Positions 17,887 through 26,777 of a stretch of DNA of 64,000 nucleotides are shown here, one piece after another. The notes beneath the pieces were generated by a model. That model had not been told where the DNA came from and did not search any database. It saw only the letters and a list, made by a program, of their open reading frames with translations. The number at the start of each line of letters is the position of its first letter. Position 1 is the first letter of the stretch. This stretch comes from Pseudomonadota bacterium (GTDB lineage Bacteria; Pseudomonadota; Alphaproteobacteria; Rhizobiales; Xanthobacteraceae), in assembly GCA_018240595.1 (NCBI GenBank), contig JAFEFL010000045.1:1-64000 (forward strand), in the 5' to 3' direction. A program made the position numbers and the translations under genes.

Positions 17887-18612
17887 TCAGCCGAACAGCA
17901 GCACCAGTCCCGACAGCATCAGCAGGACCAGAACGACCTTGCGGAAGGTGAGTTCGTTGAGATGGCCGTAGAGTTTCAGTCCGATCCACAGACCGGCGCC
18001 GAGTGCCGGCAGACCGTAGAGGTAAATCCTCACCAGATCCTTCGTCACGGTGCCGTTGACGGTCAGCGACACCGCGGTGAGCGCGAACGCAGCCAGGATC
18101 ACCGGCTGAAATATCGCGCGCTGCTCGTCCCTGCGGAAGCCGCGGAGTTGGCACCAGATGGTTATGATCGGGCCGGCGAGCCCGGTCATGCCGCCGAGCA
18201 CGCCGTTGAGGAACCCGATCCCGACATCGGCCGGCAGCGACGCCTTCACGGTGTGGACGTGCGGGCGCAGCAGGAAGTAGCTCGCGTAGGCGATCAGCAG
18301 CACGCCGACGCCGTCGCGAATGAAATCCGGTCTGATGTAGCCGAGCAACGCCGCGCCGATCGGCACGCCGATGACGCCGCCGCCGACGAATGGCGCCACC
18401 TTGCGCAGGCTGAGCGCATGGCGGAGCTTCCAGATGCTGTAGCTCTGCACCAGCAGGCCGTAGCCGACGATCAGCGCCGCCGTTTGTCCTGGCGTCAGGA
18501 TGTGCAGCCAGACGCCGGACACGACCAGCCCCATGGCGAAGCCGGCCAGTCCGCTGACGATGCCCCCGACGAAAGCCGACACGACGAAAAGCGCGAGAAT
18601 CGGGCCATCCAT
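17887..18612 (-). CDS. TauE/SafE-family sulfite/anion exporter
   Basis: A 241-residue membrane protein of the TauE/SafE (COG0730) family with about 8 hydrophobic segments. FVGGIVSGLAGFAMGLV opens the first repeat and GVLGGMTGLAGPIITIW the second; this internal duplication is diagnostic. Members move sulfite, sulfoacetate or other small anions. It is transcribed in the same direction as, and upstream of, the rhodanese-ChrB/chrA pair, with a 120-bp gap. A role in sulfur-oxyanion handling next to chromate resistance is plausible but unproven. Confidence 0.85.
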   Translation of the reverse strand: MDGPILALFVVSAFVGGIVSGLAGFAMGLVVSGVWLHILTPGQTAALIVGYGLLVQSYSIWKLRHALSLRKVAPFVGGGVIGVPIGAALLGYIRPDFIRDGVGVLLIAYASYFLLRPHVHTVKASLPADVGIGFLNGVLGGMTGLAGPIITIWCQLRGFRRDEQRAIFQPVILAAFALTAVSLTVNGTVTKDLVRIYLYGLPALGAGLWIGLKLYGHLNELTFRKVVLVLLMLSGLVLLFG

Positions 18613-18756
18613 GTCGGCGCCGAGGCCCCTTCAACAGCGATTGGATGCAGGTCCCGGACGGATGGCTGCCATCTAAAGGGGAGGCTGCATTTTCCCCGCC
18701 AAACCGACTATACCATCCGTCAAATCGATACAATCAACCGTGGGGGAACCGCAGCT

Positions 18757-19506
18757 ATGTCCAATAACATCGATCTCAAAGGCCGCTTCGCCGTCGTCAC
18801 CGGCGGCGCGCAAGGCATCGGCCGCGCCATCGTCGAGCGCTTTCTCGCCTCCGGGGCCGCGGTCGCGATCTGGGACCGCGATGAGGCGCTGGCCAAGAAG
18901 ACCGCCGGGGAGGTCAAGGGACGAGTCGAGGTCGTCCCCGTCGATGTCACCGACTTCGCCAGCGTCGAGCGTGCTCGCGACGCCACGGTGAAGGCCTTCG
19001 GCCGCATCGACATCCTGGTCAACAATGCCGGCATCGCGGGCAAGAACACGACGACCTGGGACTATCCGCTGGACGAGTGGAAGCGCGTCCTCACCGTCAA
19101 CCTCGACAGCCAGTTCTACTGCTGCAAGGCGGTGACGCCCGGCATGATGGCGCAGGACTATGGCCGCATCGTCAACATCGCCTCGATCGCCGGCAAGGAA
19201 GGCAACCCCAATGCGGTCGCCTATTCGGCGTCGAAGGCCGGCGTCATCTCGCTGACCAAGTCGCTGGCCAAGGAAACGGCCGGCAAGAACATCTCGGTCA
19301 ACTGCATCACGCCGGCCGCGGCGCGCACCGCGATCTTCGACCAGATGACGCAGCAGCACATCGACTTCATGCTGTCGAAAATTCCGCGCGCCCGCTTCGT
19401 CAATGTCGACGAGGTCGCGGCGCTGGCCGCGTTCTGCGCCTCGGAGGACTGCTCGTTCACGACCGGCGCCGTCTTCGATATTTCGGGCGGACGGGCGACC
19501 TATTGA
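18757..19506 (+). CDS. SDR-family NAD(P)-dependent oxidoreductase
   Basis: A 249-residue classical SDR. It has VTGGAQGIGRA, acidic IWDRDE after strand 2 (suggesting NAD), NNAG in ILVNNAGIAGKN, catalytic Ser in VNIASIAGKEG, YSASKAG (Tyr, Lys) and a C-terminus ending ISGGRATY. FabG/glucose-dehydrogenase-like; the substrate is unknown. ATG 18757 is preceded by GGGGGA. The next gene, a DMT exporter, begins at a TTG overlapping this stop, so the two are co-translated. It is divergent from the TauE/SafE gene. Confidence 0.87.
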   Translation: MSNNIDLKGRFAVVTGGAQGIGRAIVERFLASGAAVAIWDRDEALAKKTAGEVKGRVEVVPVDVTDFASVERARDATVKAFGRIDILVNNAGIAGKNTTTWDYPLDEWKRVLTVNLDSQFYCCKAVTPGMMAQDYGRIVNIASIAGKEGNPNAVAYSASKAGVISLTKSLAKETAGKNISVNCITPAAARTAIFDQMTQQHIDFMLSKIPRARFVNVDEVAALAAFCASEDCSFTTGAVFDISGGRATY

Positions 19507-20417
19507 CCGACCAGGCTGCCATTGCCCGGCGCCAGCGTCTGACCGGCATCGCACTGATGTGCGCGGCGGTGGCGGGCTTCTCCTGCATCGATGCAACGGG
19601 CAAATACCTGTTGCACTCGATGCACCCGCTGCAGGTCGTCTGGGTGCGTTACACGGGCGCATTCCTGCTGGCGCTGCTGTTCATGAACCCGGTGACCAAG
19701 CCGGGCATGCTGGTGACGCGGCGGCCCTGGTTGCAAATCGGCCGCGCCGCCTTGCTGTTCGGATCGACGGCGCTCAATTTCTTCGCGTTGCAGTACCTGC
19801 AGCTCGATGAAGTGCTGTCTATCCTGTTCTCGACGCCGTTTCTTGTCGCCGTGCTGTGCGGTCCCATCCTGGGTGAGTGGGTGGGCTGGCGGCGATGGAT
19901 TGCCATCGGCGCCGGCTTTATAGGCGTTCTGCTGGTGGCCCGGCCCGGTCTCGGCGGCCTCCCTCCCGCGGCGCTGCTCTCGTTCGGAGGCGCCATTTGC
20001 TACGCGCTGTATTCGATCTCGACGCGCGTGCTCGCGCGCTCCGATTCCAGCGAGACGACGCTGTTCTACTCCAATCTCATCGGCGCAGTCGCCATGCTGC
20101 CCGTCGTTCCGTTCGTGTGGAGCGCGCCGCATGATTGGTTCATCATTCTGCTGATGGTCGCCATCGGCGCCTTCGGCAGCACCGGGCACTATCTGCTCAT
20201 CCGTGCCCACCGTCTCGCTCCGGCGTCGACGCTGGCGCCGTTCATCTATACGCAGCTTGTCTGGACCACGACCTGGGGTTTCCTCATCTTCGGCGACGTG
20301 CCGCACCCGTGGACGATCGCCGGTGGGCTGATCGTGGTCGGCTCCGGCCTCTATCTGCTGTATCGCGAGCGCAAGGTGGGCAGGGTCGCCGCGGATGGCC
20401 GTCCCACCGCCGATTAG
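19503..20417 (+). CDS. EamA/DMT-family transporter
   Basis: About 304 residues with ten predicted membrane helices arranged as two EamA repeats (first ALMCAAVAGFSCIDATGKYL, second starting near ALLSFGGAICYALYSI). Drug/metabolite transporters usually export small metabolites. The likely start is TTG 19503, overlapping the SDR stop (TTGA); the first ATG at 19557 would cut into helix 1. The C-terminal tail is basic. Coupling to the SDR suggests export of the substrate or product of that reaction. Confidence 0.82.
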   Translation: MTDQAAIARRQRLTGIALMCAAVAGFSCIDATGKYLLHSMHPLQVVWVRYTGAFLLALLFMNPVTKPGMLVTRRPWLQIGRAALLFGSTALNFFALQYLQLDEVLSILFSTPFLVAVLCGPILGEWVGWRRWIAIGAGFIGVLLVARPGLGGLPPAALLSFGGAICYALYSISTRVLARSDSSETTLFYSNLIGAVAMLPVVPFVWSAPHDWFIILLMVAIGAFGSTGHYLLIRAHRLAPASTLAPFIYTQLVWTTTWGFLIFGDVPHPWTIAGGLIVVGSGLYLLYRERKVGRVAADGRPTAD

Positions 20418-20526
20418 CCGCAGCGCGGTCCGTTCCGGGGGCAGTTGCGGCGCCGCGACCATCAGGGCTAAGTTTCGGCCCTGATAACGAAAACAAGCCG
20501 GATATCCGGCGGCGAGGAAATCCCCC

Positions 20527-21558
20527 ATGGCGACGGCGCAAGTCCGGGCCGAGGCTCCCGGCTCGGGGCTGAATGACGATATTGGCGAGGCCAAGCGGCT
20601 GGCGATGTACCGCTCGCAGCTCCGTATCCGCGAGGCCGAACAGCGCGCCTACGATCTGTTCCTGCAGAATCTGGTGAAGGGCACCAGCCACCTGTCGCTC
20701 GGTCAGGAAGCGGTGGCTTCGGGTTTTGCCGAAGCGATGCAAAAAGGCGACCTGTCGTTCTGCACCTATCGCGGCCACGCCCACACCTTGGCGCGCGGCG
20801 TCAGCGTCGAGAAGGTGCTCGGCGAGCTGATGCAGCGCGACAACGGCCTGATGCGCGGCAAAGGTGGGTCGATGCACCTGACCTCGGAGGAGCACGGCGT
20901 CATGGGCTCCTATGCCATCATTGGCGCGCATCTGCCGATCGCCTGCGGCGCTGCCTGGCGCGCGCAATACAAGGGCGACAAGGATGTGTCGGTCTGTTTC
21001 TTCGGCGACGGCACCACCAATATCGGTGCCTTCCATGAGGCCTTGAATTTCGCGGCGATCTGGAAGCTGCCGGTGGTCTTCGTCTGCGAAAACAATCTGT
21101 ACATGGAGTACACGCCGATCGGCGACGTCACGGCGGTGCCGCATCCGGCCGCTGATCGTGCCGCGTCCTATGGCCTCGAGCGCATCATCATCGACGGCAA
21201 CGACGCCGATGCCGTTTACCGCGCCGCGCAGAAGGCCTTCGCCAAGGCGCGCGCCGGCGAAGGGCCGTCGCTGATCGAGGCGTTGACCTATCGCCACTCC
21301 GGCCATTCGCGCGCCGATCCGGCCAAGTATCGCCCCGAGGGCGAGCTGGAGAAATGGAAGGAGCGCGACCCGATCAAGATCTACCGCGAGCGCCTGCAGC
21401 AGTTCGGCATCAGCGACAAGGTGATTGCCGAGATCGACGCGTCGGTCCGCAAGGAAGTCGATGACGCGACCGAGACCTGCAAGGCGGCGCCGATGCCGCC
21501 CGCCGATATTCTCACCACCGACGTCTACGCCGACGGCGGCTGGGCGTGGAGAAACTGA
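20527..21558 (+). CDS. Thiamine-PP-dependent 2-oxoacid dehydrogenase E1 alpha subunit
   Basis: A 343-residue E1 alpha of the PdhA/AcoA group. The ThDP motif begins GDGTTNIGAFHEALNFAAIW and ends FVCENN. MRGKGGSMHL and RHSGHSRADPAKYR (phosphorylation-loop region) are typical. With the beta subunit it decarboxylates a 2-oxoacid or acetoin and passes the acyl group to a lipoyl E2. The SD is GAGGAAA before ATG 20527. It is followed after 1 bp by E1 beta. The cluster includes an aldehyde dehydrogenase and an unusual E2, so the substrate need not be pyruvate; acetoin is one candidate. Confidence 0.9.
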   Translation: MATAQVRAEAPGSGLNDDIGEAKRLAMYRSQLRIREAEQRAYDLFLQNLVKGTSHLSLGQEAVASGFAEAMQKGDLSFCTYRGHAHTLARGVSVEKVLGELMQRDNGLMRGKGGSMHLTSEEHGVMGSYAIIGAHLPIACGAAWRAQYKGDKDVSVCFFGDGTTNIGAFHEALNFAAIWKLPVVFVCENNLYMEYTPIGDVTAVPHPAADRAASYGLERIIIDGNDADAVYRAAQKAFAKARAGEGPSLIEALTYRHSGHSRADPAKYRPEGELEKWKERDPIKIYRERLQQFGISDKVIAEIDASVRKEVDDATETCKAAPMPPADILTTDVYADGGWAWRN

Positions 21559-21559
21559 C

Positions 21560-22540
21560 ATGGCGGAAATCACCTATCGTGACGCGGTGATCCGCGGCAT
21601 CGCCCAGGAAATGAAACGCGACAACGACGTCGTCTTCCTCGGCGAGGACGTCGCCAAGGCCGGCGGCGTGTTCAAGGCGACCGTCGGGCTCTACGAGCAG
21701 TTCGGACCCTTGCGCGTGCGCGACACGCCGATCTCGGAGCAGGCCATTCTCGGCGCCGCCATGGGCGCGGCGATGACGGGCCTGAAACCGATCGCCGAGA
21801 TCATGTTCTCGGACTTCTTCGCGGTGTGCTTCGACTACATCGCCAACGAATTTCCCAAGAGCCGCTACATGTCCAACGGGCAAACCAAATGCCCGCTGGT
21901 CGTGCGCACCGGCAACGGCGCCGGCTCGCGCTTCGGCGCGCAGCATTCGCAAAGCGTCGAGAACTGGTGCATGATGATCCCCGGCCTCAAGGTCGTGGCG
22001 CCGTCGTCGCCGGTCGATGTCATTGGCTTGCTCGCCGCCGCGGTGCGCGATCCGGATCCCGTGATCTTTCTCGAGCACAAGTCGCTGTATCCGACCAAGG
22101 GCGAGGTGCCCGACGGCGAGATCGTCGACAAGCTCGGCACCGCCAAGGTCGTGCGCCCGGGCCGCGACGCCACCATACTGGCGCTGGCGCTGATGGTGCC
22201 GCGCGCGGTCGAGGCGGCGGACCGGCTCAAGGCGGAACACGGCATCGACTGCGAGGTTATCGACGTGCGCTCGCTGGTGCCGCTCGACACCCAGACCATT
22301 CTCGGCTCGGTCGCCAGGACGCACCGGCTGTTCACCGTGGAGGAGAATCCACGGCTGTGCGGCTGGGGCGCCGAGATCGTGTCGATCGTCGCCGACGAAG
22401 CATTCTACGATCTTGACGGCCCGCCGGTTCGTATCACGACGCCGCATATTCCGCTGCCGGCCGCTGACGTTCTCGAGGACATGATGTTGCCGACGGTGGA
22501 ACGCATCGTCGATACCGTGCGGCGTAGTTTGCAAGGCTGA
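21560..22540 (+). CDS. 2-oxoacid dehydrogenase E1 beta subunit
   Basis: A 326-residue E1 beta (PdhB/AcoB group). It begins MAEITYRDAVIRGIAQEM and has FLGEDVAKAGGVFK, DTPISEQAILGAAMGAAMTG and RTGNGAGSRFGAQHSQS, which help build the ThDP site. EVIDVRSLVPLD starts the C-terminal transketolase domain. The start ATG 21560 overlaps the sequence directly after the E1 alpha stop (1-bp gap). It forms an alpha2beta2 E1. No E3 (lipoamide dehydrogenase) gene is present nearby. Confidence 0.92.
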   Translation: MAEITYRDAVIRGIAQEMKRDNDVVFLGEDVAKAGGVFKATVGLYEQFGPLRVRDTPISEQAILGAAMGAAMTGLKPIAEIMFSDFFAVCFDYIANEFPKSRYMSNGQTKCPLVVRTGNGAGSRFGAQHSQSVENWCMMIPGLKVVAPSSPVDVIGLLAAAVRDPDPVIFLEHKSLYPTKGEVPDGEIVDKLGTAKVVRPGRDATILALALMVPRAVEAADRLKAEHGIDCEVIDVRSLVPLDTQTILGSVARTHRLFTVEENPRLCGWGAEIVSIVADEAFYDLDGPPVRITTPHIPLPAADVLEDMMLPTVERIVDTVRRSLQG

Positions 22541-22618
22541 GTGGCAATATCGCAGGGTGAAAATCTGCTATCTCGTGCGGCGACGATGACGCCGGACTTT
22601 GGCACGATAGAATCGACG

Positions 22619-22635
22619 TTCGCGGCTCGCGAACA
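22619..22635. promoter_or_regulatory. Short inverted repeat between E1 beta and aldehyde dehydrogenase genes
   Basis: GTTCGCG-gct-CGCGAAC, a 7-bp perfect stem with a 3-nt loop, 27 bp before the aldehyde dehydrogenase start. It could be a small operator or a processing hairpin. No T-tract follows, so it is not a convincing terminator. Confidence 0.3.
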
Positions 22636-22661
22636 ACGATGCAGATAAAGGGAAATCCGCC

Positions 22662-24113
22662 ATGTATGACAACCTCCTCGCCAATGTTCCGACCGATCTC
22701 TGGATTGGCGGCAAGTGGAAGAAGGCTTCCGACGGCGGCCGTTTCGACGTGATCGATCCGGCGACGGAAAAGACCATTGCGTCGGTCGCCAGCGCCACCG
22801 TCGATGACGCCATTGCCGCGGTCGATGCGGCGGAAGCAGCGTTCCCGGCCTGGGCTGCGAAGAAGCCGCGCGAGCGCGCCGAAATTCTGCGCAAGGCGTT
22901 CGAGATCATCATGCGCGACGCCGAGCGCTTCGCCAAACTGATCACGCTGGAGAACGGCAAGGCGCTGTCCGACTCGCGCGGCGAGGTCGCCTATTCGGCC
23001 GAGTTCTTCCGCTGGTACGCCGAAGAGGCGGTGCGCAATCTTGGCTCCATGTCGATGGCGCCGGCTTCCGGCGCGCGCATTCTCGCCCAGCACAAGCCGG
23101 CCGGCATAGCCGTTCTGGTGACGCCGTGGAATTTCCCGGCGGCGATGGCGACGCGCAAGATCGGCCCGGCGCTCGCCGCCGGCTGCCCGGTGGTGCTCAA
23201 GCCCGCCTCCGACACGCCGCTCACCATGCTGGCGCTGATGCCGGCGCTGGAAGAAGCCGGCGTGCCGCCGGGTGTGGTCAACGTCATTCCGTCGCGCTCG
23301 TCGGGCAAGGTCGTGTCCGCGATGCTGCACGATCCGCGCGTGCGCGTCGTGTCCTTCACCGGCTCGACCGAGGTCGGCCGCAAGCTGCTGCACGAGGCCG
23401 CCGACCAGATCCTCAAGCCGGCGATGGAGCTCGGCGGCAATGCGCCGTTCCTGGTGTTCGAGGATGCCGATATCGACTCCGCCATCGAAGGTGCGATGAT
23501 CGCCAAGATGCGCAACATGGGCGAAGCCTGCACCGCGGCGAACCGCTTCTATGTGCACGAGAAGGTGCACGACGAGTTCGCCAAAAAGCTGTCGGCCAAG
23601 ATGGCCGGGCTGAAGATGGGCAACGGCCTCGACGACGGCGTCGCCGTCGGCCCGCTGGTCAACAAGGAAGGCCGCGACAAGGTCATCGAGCTGGTCGATG
23701 ACGCGGTGTCGAAGGGCGCCAAGGTGCTGACCGGCGGCAAGGTGCCGGATGGCCCGGGTTTCTTCTACCCGGCGACCGTCGTTACCAACGTGCCGGACGG
23801 CGCCATGATGCTGAATGAGGAAATCTTCGGGCCGGTGGCGTCGATCCAGACCTTCAAGACCGAAGACGAAGCGATCAAACGCGCCAATGACACCGAGTAC
23901 GGTCTCGTCGCTTATCTCTACACCAAGGACATGTCGCGCGGCTTGCGCGTTTCCGAGAAGCTCGAGTTCGGCATGATCGGCCTCAACCGTGGCCTCGTTT
24001 CCGATCCGGCGGCGCCGTTCGGCGGCGTCAAGCAGTCCGGTCTCGGCCGCGAAGGCGCGCAGGAGGGCATGAAGGAGTTTCTCGAGACGCAGTACATCTC
24101 GGTGACCTGGTGA
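22662..24113 (+). CDS. NAD(P)-dependent aldehyde dehydrogenase (succinate-semialdehyde type)
   Basis: A 483-residue ALDH-superfamily enzyme. It oxidises an aldehyde to the acid. The Rossmann motif is FTGSTEVGRKL, the catalytic Glu lies in MELGGNAPFLVFED and the catalytic Cys in MGEACTAANRFYV. VTPWNFPAAMATRKIGPALA is the conserved cofactor-binding segment. The GabD-like overall sequence suggests succinate-semialdehyde or a similar omega-oxoacid. The SD is AAAGGGA. Its stop overlaps the GTG start of the next gene by 4 bp. Confidence 0.9.
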   Translation: MYDNLLANVPTDLWIGGKWKKASDGGRFDVIDPATEKTIASVASATVDDAIAAVDAAEAAFPAWAAKKPRERAEILRKAFEIIMRDAERFAKLITLENGKALSDSRGEVAYSAEFFRWYAEEAVRNLGSMSMAPASGARILAQHKPAGIAVLVTPWNFPAAMATRKIGPALAAGCPVVLKPASDTPLTMLALMPALEEAGVPPGVVNVIPSRSSGKVVSAMLHDPRVRVVSFTGSTEVGRKLLHEAADQILKPAMELGGNAPFLVFEDADIDSAIEGAMIAKMRNMGEACTAANRFYVHEKVHDEFAKKLSAKMAGLKMGNGLDDGVAVGPLVNKEGRDKVIELVDDAVSKGAKVLTGGKVPDGPGFFYPATVVTNVPDGAMMLNEEIFGPVASIQTFKTEDEAIKRANDTEYGLVAYLYTKDMSRGLRVSEKLEFGMIGLNRGLVSDPAAPFGGVKQSGLGREGAQEGMKEFLETQYISVTW

Positions 24114-24520
24114 GCGCAGTGAGCCGCGACGAACTGGCGGCGAAGCTGATGGGGGCGTGGCGCTATATCGGCGCCAACGTCAAGGGAACGCCACGCGATC
24201 TCGGACCGGACCCGAAGGGCATGATCTATTACGGCCCGCATGGCGAGATGATGGTCGAGATCGCCCCCGACGTCGCGCGCAAGCGCGCCGGCGCGGCGAC
24301 GACTGCGGAGGAGGCGAATCACGCGCTGTCGGGCTTCATCGCCTATCTCGGCACCTACACCGTCGATGGCGCGGCCGGCACCGTGACGCATCATCGCCAG
24401 GCGAGCCTGCAGCCTGGCGATGAAGGCGATCTGGTGCGCCGCTGCGAGTTCAAAGGCGACCGGCTGTCGCTGTGGTCGGTCGACAACTCGCTCGAAGTCG
24501 TGTGGGAACGCATCAAGTGA
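24110..24520 (+). CDS. Lipocalin-like domain protein
   Basis: A 136-residue soluble protein matching the lipocalin-like family (Lipocalin_5 type). It has LMGAWRYIGANVKGTPRDLG at the start, MIYYGPHGEMMVEIA, FIAYLGTYTVDGAAGTVTHH and LEVVWERIK at the end. These small barrel-like proteins often sit beside catabolic enzymes and may bind a hydrophobic ligand. No signal peptide. The GTG start overlaps the ALDH stop (GTGA), so it is translationally coupled. Its exact role is unknown. Confidence 0.75.
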   Translation: MSAVSRDELAAKLMGAWRYIGANVKGTPRDLGPDPKGMIYYGPHGEMMVEIAPDVARKRAGAATTAEEANHALSGFIAYLGTYTVDGAAGTVTHHRQASLQPGDEGDLVRRCEFKGDRLSLWSVDNSLEVVWERIK

Positions 24521-24533
24521 CGCGGGAGTGCGC

Positions 24534-25745
24534 ATGGACGTCCTGATGCCGCAGCTCGGCGAAACCGTCGCCGAAGGCAAGATCGTGAAGTGGTTCAAGC
24601 AGGCCGGCGACGCGGTGAAGCCGGGCGAGAACCTGTTCGAGATCGAGACCGACAAGACCTCCATGGAAGTGCCGGCGATCGCCGCCGGCACGCTGTCCGA
24701 CATCCGCTTCCAGGTCGGCGAGGTGGCGAAGGTCGGCGCCGTGGTGGCGGTGATTGCGGGGGCGGGTGGTGGGACATCTGCCGAAATCAAACCGGCGCCA
24801 ATCGTCAATGCGCCGGCCAAGCTCCAAACTCCGTTCGCCCCCGCGAAAGCGGGGGCCCAAGCTGAGCCAAAGAAAGAACCGGGTCCCCGCTTTCGCGGGG
24901 ATGACCGGAGTGTGGTGCGCTGGGGCGAACGGAGTATCGGGCAGGCTCACACGCGAGCTAATCAACAGACTGCCCGCGACTTCGCCTATCCTGACATGTC
25001 GCCGTGGCGCGAGGTGCGCACGCCGGAGCGCAATTACGGGCCGGCCAGCATCGGCGGCCGTCAGGTCACGCCGCTGGCGCGGCGTCTGGCTTCCGAGCGC
25101 GGCATCGACCTCAATCGCGTGACCGGCTCGGGCCCGCAGGGCCGCATCGTCGCCGCCGACATCGCCGCCGCGCCGCGGGCAAGCGAAGCGGCGCCGGCGG
25201 CATCGCAATTCTATCTCGTCGTCGATGTCGACATCGGCCGTCTTTCTGCCATGCGCGAGGAAGCCAAGGCCGGCGGCGCCGAGTTTTCGCTCGGCGATTT
25301 CGTCACCAAGGCCTGGGCGGCGGCGTTGCGCCGCGCCGGTCAGGGGACCAGCGCCGACATCGCTGTTATTGTCGATGCCGATGGCCGCCGCGTGACCAAG
25401 GTTATCCGCGATGCGGCCGGCAAAACCCTGACGGCGATCGCCCGCGAGGTCGGCGCCCTTGACGACAGCGTGCCGGCCGCCGCTGTCACCAGCGCGGTGC
25501 GTATCCTCTCCACGCCCGGCATTCGCGAATTCAGTTCCAGCGTAACGGCGCCCTTCACCTCGGTGCTCGCCGTCGGTGCGCCGCGCCGCGCCCCGGTCGA
25601 GGCCGCGGATGGCAGCGTCCGCTTCGTCAGCCAGATGACGGTCACCTTGTCCTGCGATCCGCGCGCCATCGACGACACGGCGGCGGCCGCGCTACTGGCG
25701 ATTTTCAGGAGTTTGGTGGAAAATCCCGTTACCGCCCTGGTCTGA
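24534..25745 (+). CDS. Aberrant dihydrolipoamide acyltransferase (E2), catalytic motif degenerate
   Basis: A 403-residue E2-like protein. The lipoyl domain is residues 1-78 (acceptor Lys41 in ETDKTSME), then a linker, the E3-binding domain at about 177-213 (VTPLARRLASERGIDLNRV), and a catalytic-type domain at about 225-403. Residues about 101-124 are encoded by a palindromic repeat. The invariant DHRxxDG motif reads D375-P-R-A-I-D-D: the catalytic His is Pro and the Gly is Asp. The usual start of the acyltransferase domain (the SGMRKxIAxRM-like helix) is also missing, so the domain is short. It may be a lipoyl carrier and E3-docking subunit without acyltransferase activity, like eukaryotic E3BP. 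It sits between the lipocalin-like and 2-hydroxyacid dehydrogenase genes. Confidence 0.85.
   Translation: MDVLMPQLGETVAEGKIVKWFKQAGDAVKPGENLFEIETDKTSMEVPAIAAGTLSDIRFQVGEVAKVGAVVAVIAGAGGGTSAEIKPAPIVNAPAKLQTPFAPAKAGAQAEPKKEPGPRFRGDDRSVVRWGERSIGQAHTRANQQTARDFAYPDMSPWREVRTPERNYGPASIGGRQVTPLARRLASERGIDLNRVTGSGPQGRIVAADIAAAPRASEAAPAASQFYLVVDVDIGRLSAMREEAKAGGAEFSLGDFVTKAWAAALRRAGQGTSADIAVIVDADGRRVTKVIRDAAGKTLTAIAREVGALDDSVPAAAVTSAVRILSTPGIREFSSSVTAPFTSVLAVGAPRRAPVEAADGSVRFVSQMTVTLSCDPRAIDDTAAAALLAIFRSLVENPVTALV
24834..24907. repeat. Composite palindromic repeat, copy B, inside the E2 coding sequence
   Basis: The left hairpin CCCCCGCGAAAGCGGGGG and right hairpin CCCCGCTTTCGCGGGG flank about 25 nt, in the same layout as copies A, C and D. 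It is in frame with the E2 gene and is translated as FAPAKAGAQ...PGPRFRGDD. Read on the minus strand it gives the equivalent PAKAGT...GPRFRGG pattern. It lies in the flexible linker between the lipoyl and E3-binding domains, where insertion would be tolerated. Confidence 0.85.
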
Positions 25746-25792
25746 GGCGGCTATCACCTTCTTTGGATGTTTTGTGAATTTGGGGAAGTGCA

Positions 25793-26770
25793 ATGGCTAC
25801 TGAGAAACGCGATGTCCTTCTGATCGGCGCCCGCAAGCCGGTGCTGGTTGGCGGCCTGGAAGGCAAGGTCAACCTGCACTTCTACCTCGACGCCAAGGAC
25901 AAGGACGCCTTCGTCAAGGAGGTCGGCGGGAAAATCGGCGCCATTGCGCTCGTTCACAGCGCCCTCAAGATCGACGGTCCGTTTCTGTCGCAGTTTCCCA
26001 ATCTGAAGCAGGTCTCGAGCTTCGGCGTCGGCTACGATCAGATCGACGCCAAGTGGGCCGGAGAACACGGCATCATCGTCACCAACACGCCCGACGTGCT
26101 CAACGAGGAAGTCGCCGACACCGCGCTCGGCCTCCTGCTGTGCACCTTGCGTGAATTCCCGCAAGCGGATCGCTACGTGCGCGCCGGCAAGTGGCCGAAG
26201 GCACCGTATCCGCTGACCAAGGCGACCTTGCAGGGCCGCACCGTCGGCATGGTCGGCATGGGCCGCATCGGCCGCGCGATTGCCAAACGCCTCGAGGCCT
26301 TCAACGCCAAGGTCGTCTATCACAGTCGCAATCCGCAGAGCGGCGTTGCCTACAAGCACTATCCGAAGCTTCTCGACATGGCGCGCGACGTCGACACGCT
26401 GATGATCATCGTGCCGGGCGGCGCTTCGACCAAGAACATGATCAATGCCGAGGTGCTCAAGGCGCTCGGGCCCCAGGGCGTCGTCGTCAACATGGCGCGC
26501 GGCAGCGTCATCGACGAGCCGGCGCTGATCGAAGCCCTGAAGAACAAGACTATCTATTCCGCCGGTCTCGACGTTTTCGCCAACGAGCCGCAGGTGCCGC
26601 AGGAACTGCTCGACATGGATCACGTCGTGCTGTTTCCGCATGTCGGCTCGGCGAGCGAGGCGACGCGGGCGGCGATGGATCGTCTGGTGGCCGACAACAT
26701 CCTGGCCTGGGCCGACGGCAAGCCGCCGCTGACGCCGGTGCCGGAAACGCCCTATCCGCCGAAGAAGTAG
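25793..26770 (+). CDS. D-2-hydroxyacid dehydrogenase
   Basis: A 325-residue NAD(P)-dependent D-isomer-specific 2-hydroxyacid dehydrogenase. It reduces 2-oxoacids (glyoxylate or hydroxypyruvate in close relatives) or the reverse. The nucleotide motif is GMVGMGRIGRA. Catalytic residues are Arg in VNMARGSVID, Glu in VFANEPQVP and His in FPHVGSASEATR. A basic HSRN after strand 2 suggests NADPH. The SD GGGGAAG precedes ATG 25793. It is the last metabolic gene of the E1-E2 cluster and is followed 7 bp later by an exported inhibitor-like gene. Confidence 0.9.
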   Translation: MATEKRDVLLIGARKPVLVGGLEGKVNLHFYLDAKDKDAFVKEVGGKIGAIALVHSALKIDGPFLSQFPNLKQVSSFGVGYDQIDAKWAGEHGIIVTNTPDVLNEEVADTALGLLLCTLREFPQADRYVRAGKWPKAPYPLTKATLQGRTVGMVGMGRIGRAIAKRLEAFNAKVVYHSRNPQSGVAYKHYPKLLDMARDVDTLMIIVPGGASTKNMINAEVLKALGPQGVVVNMARGSVIDEPALIEALKNKTIYSAGLDVFANEPQVPQELLDMDHVVLFPHVGSASEATRAAMDRLVADNILAWADGKPPLTPVPETPYPPKK

Positions 26771-26777
26771 AACGCCC

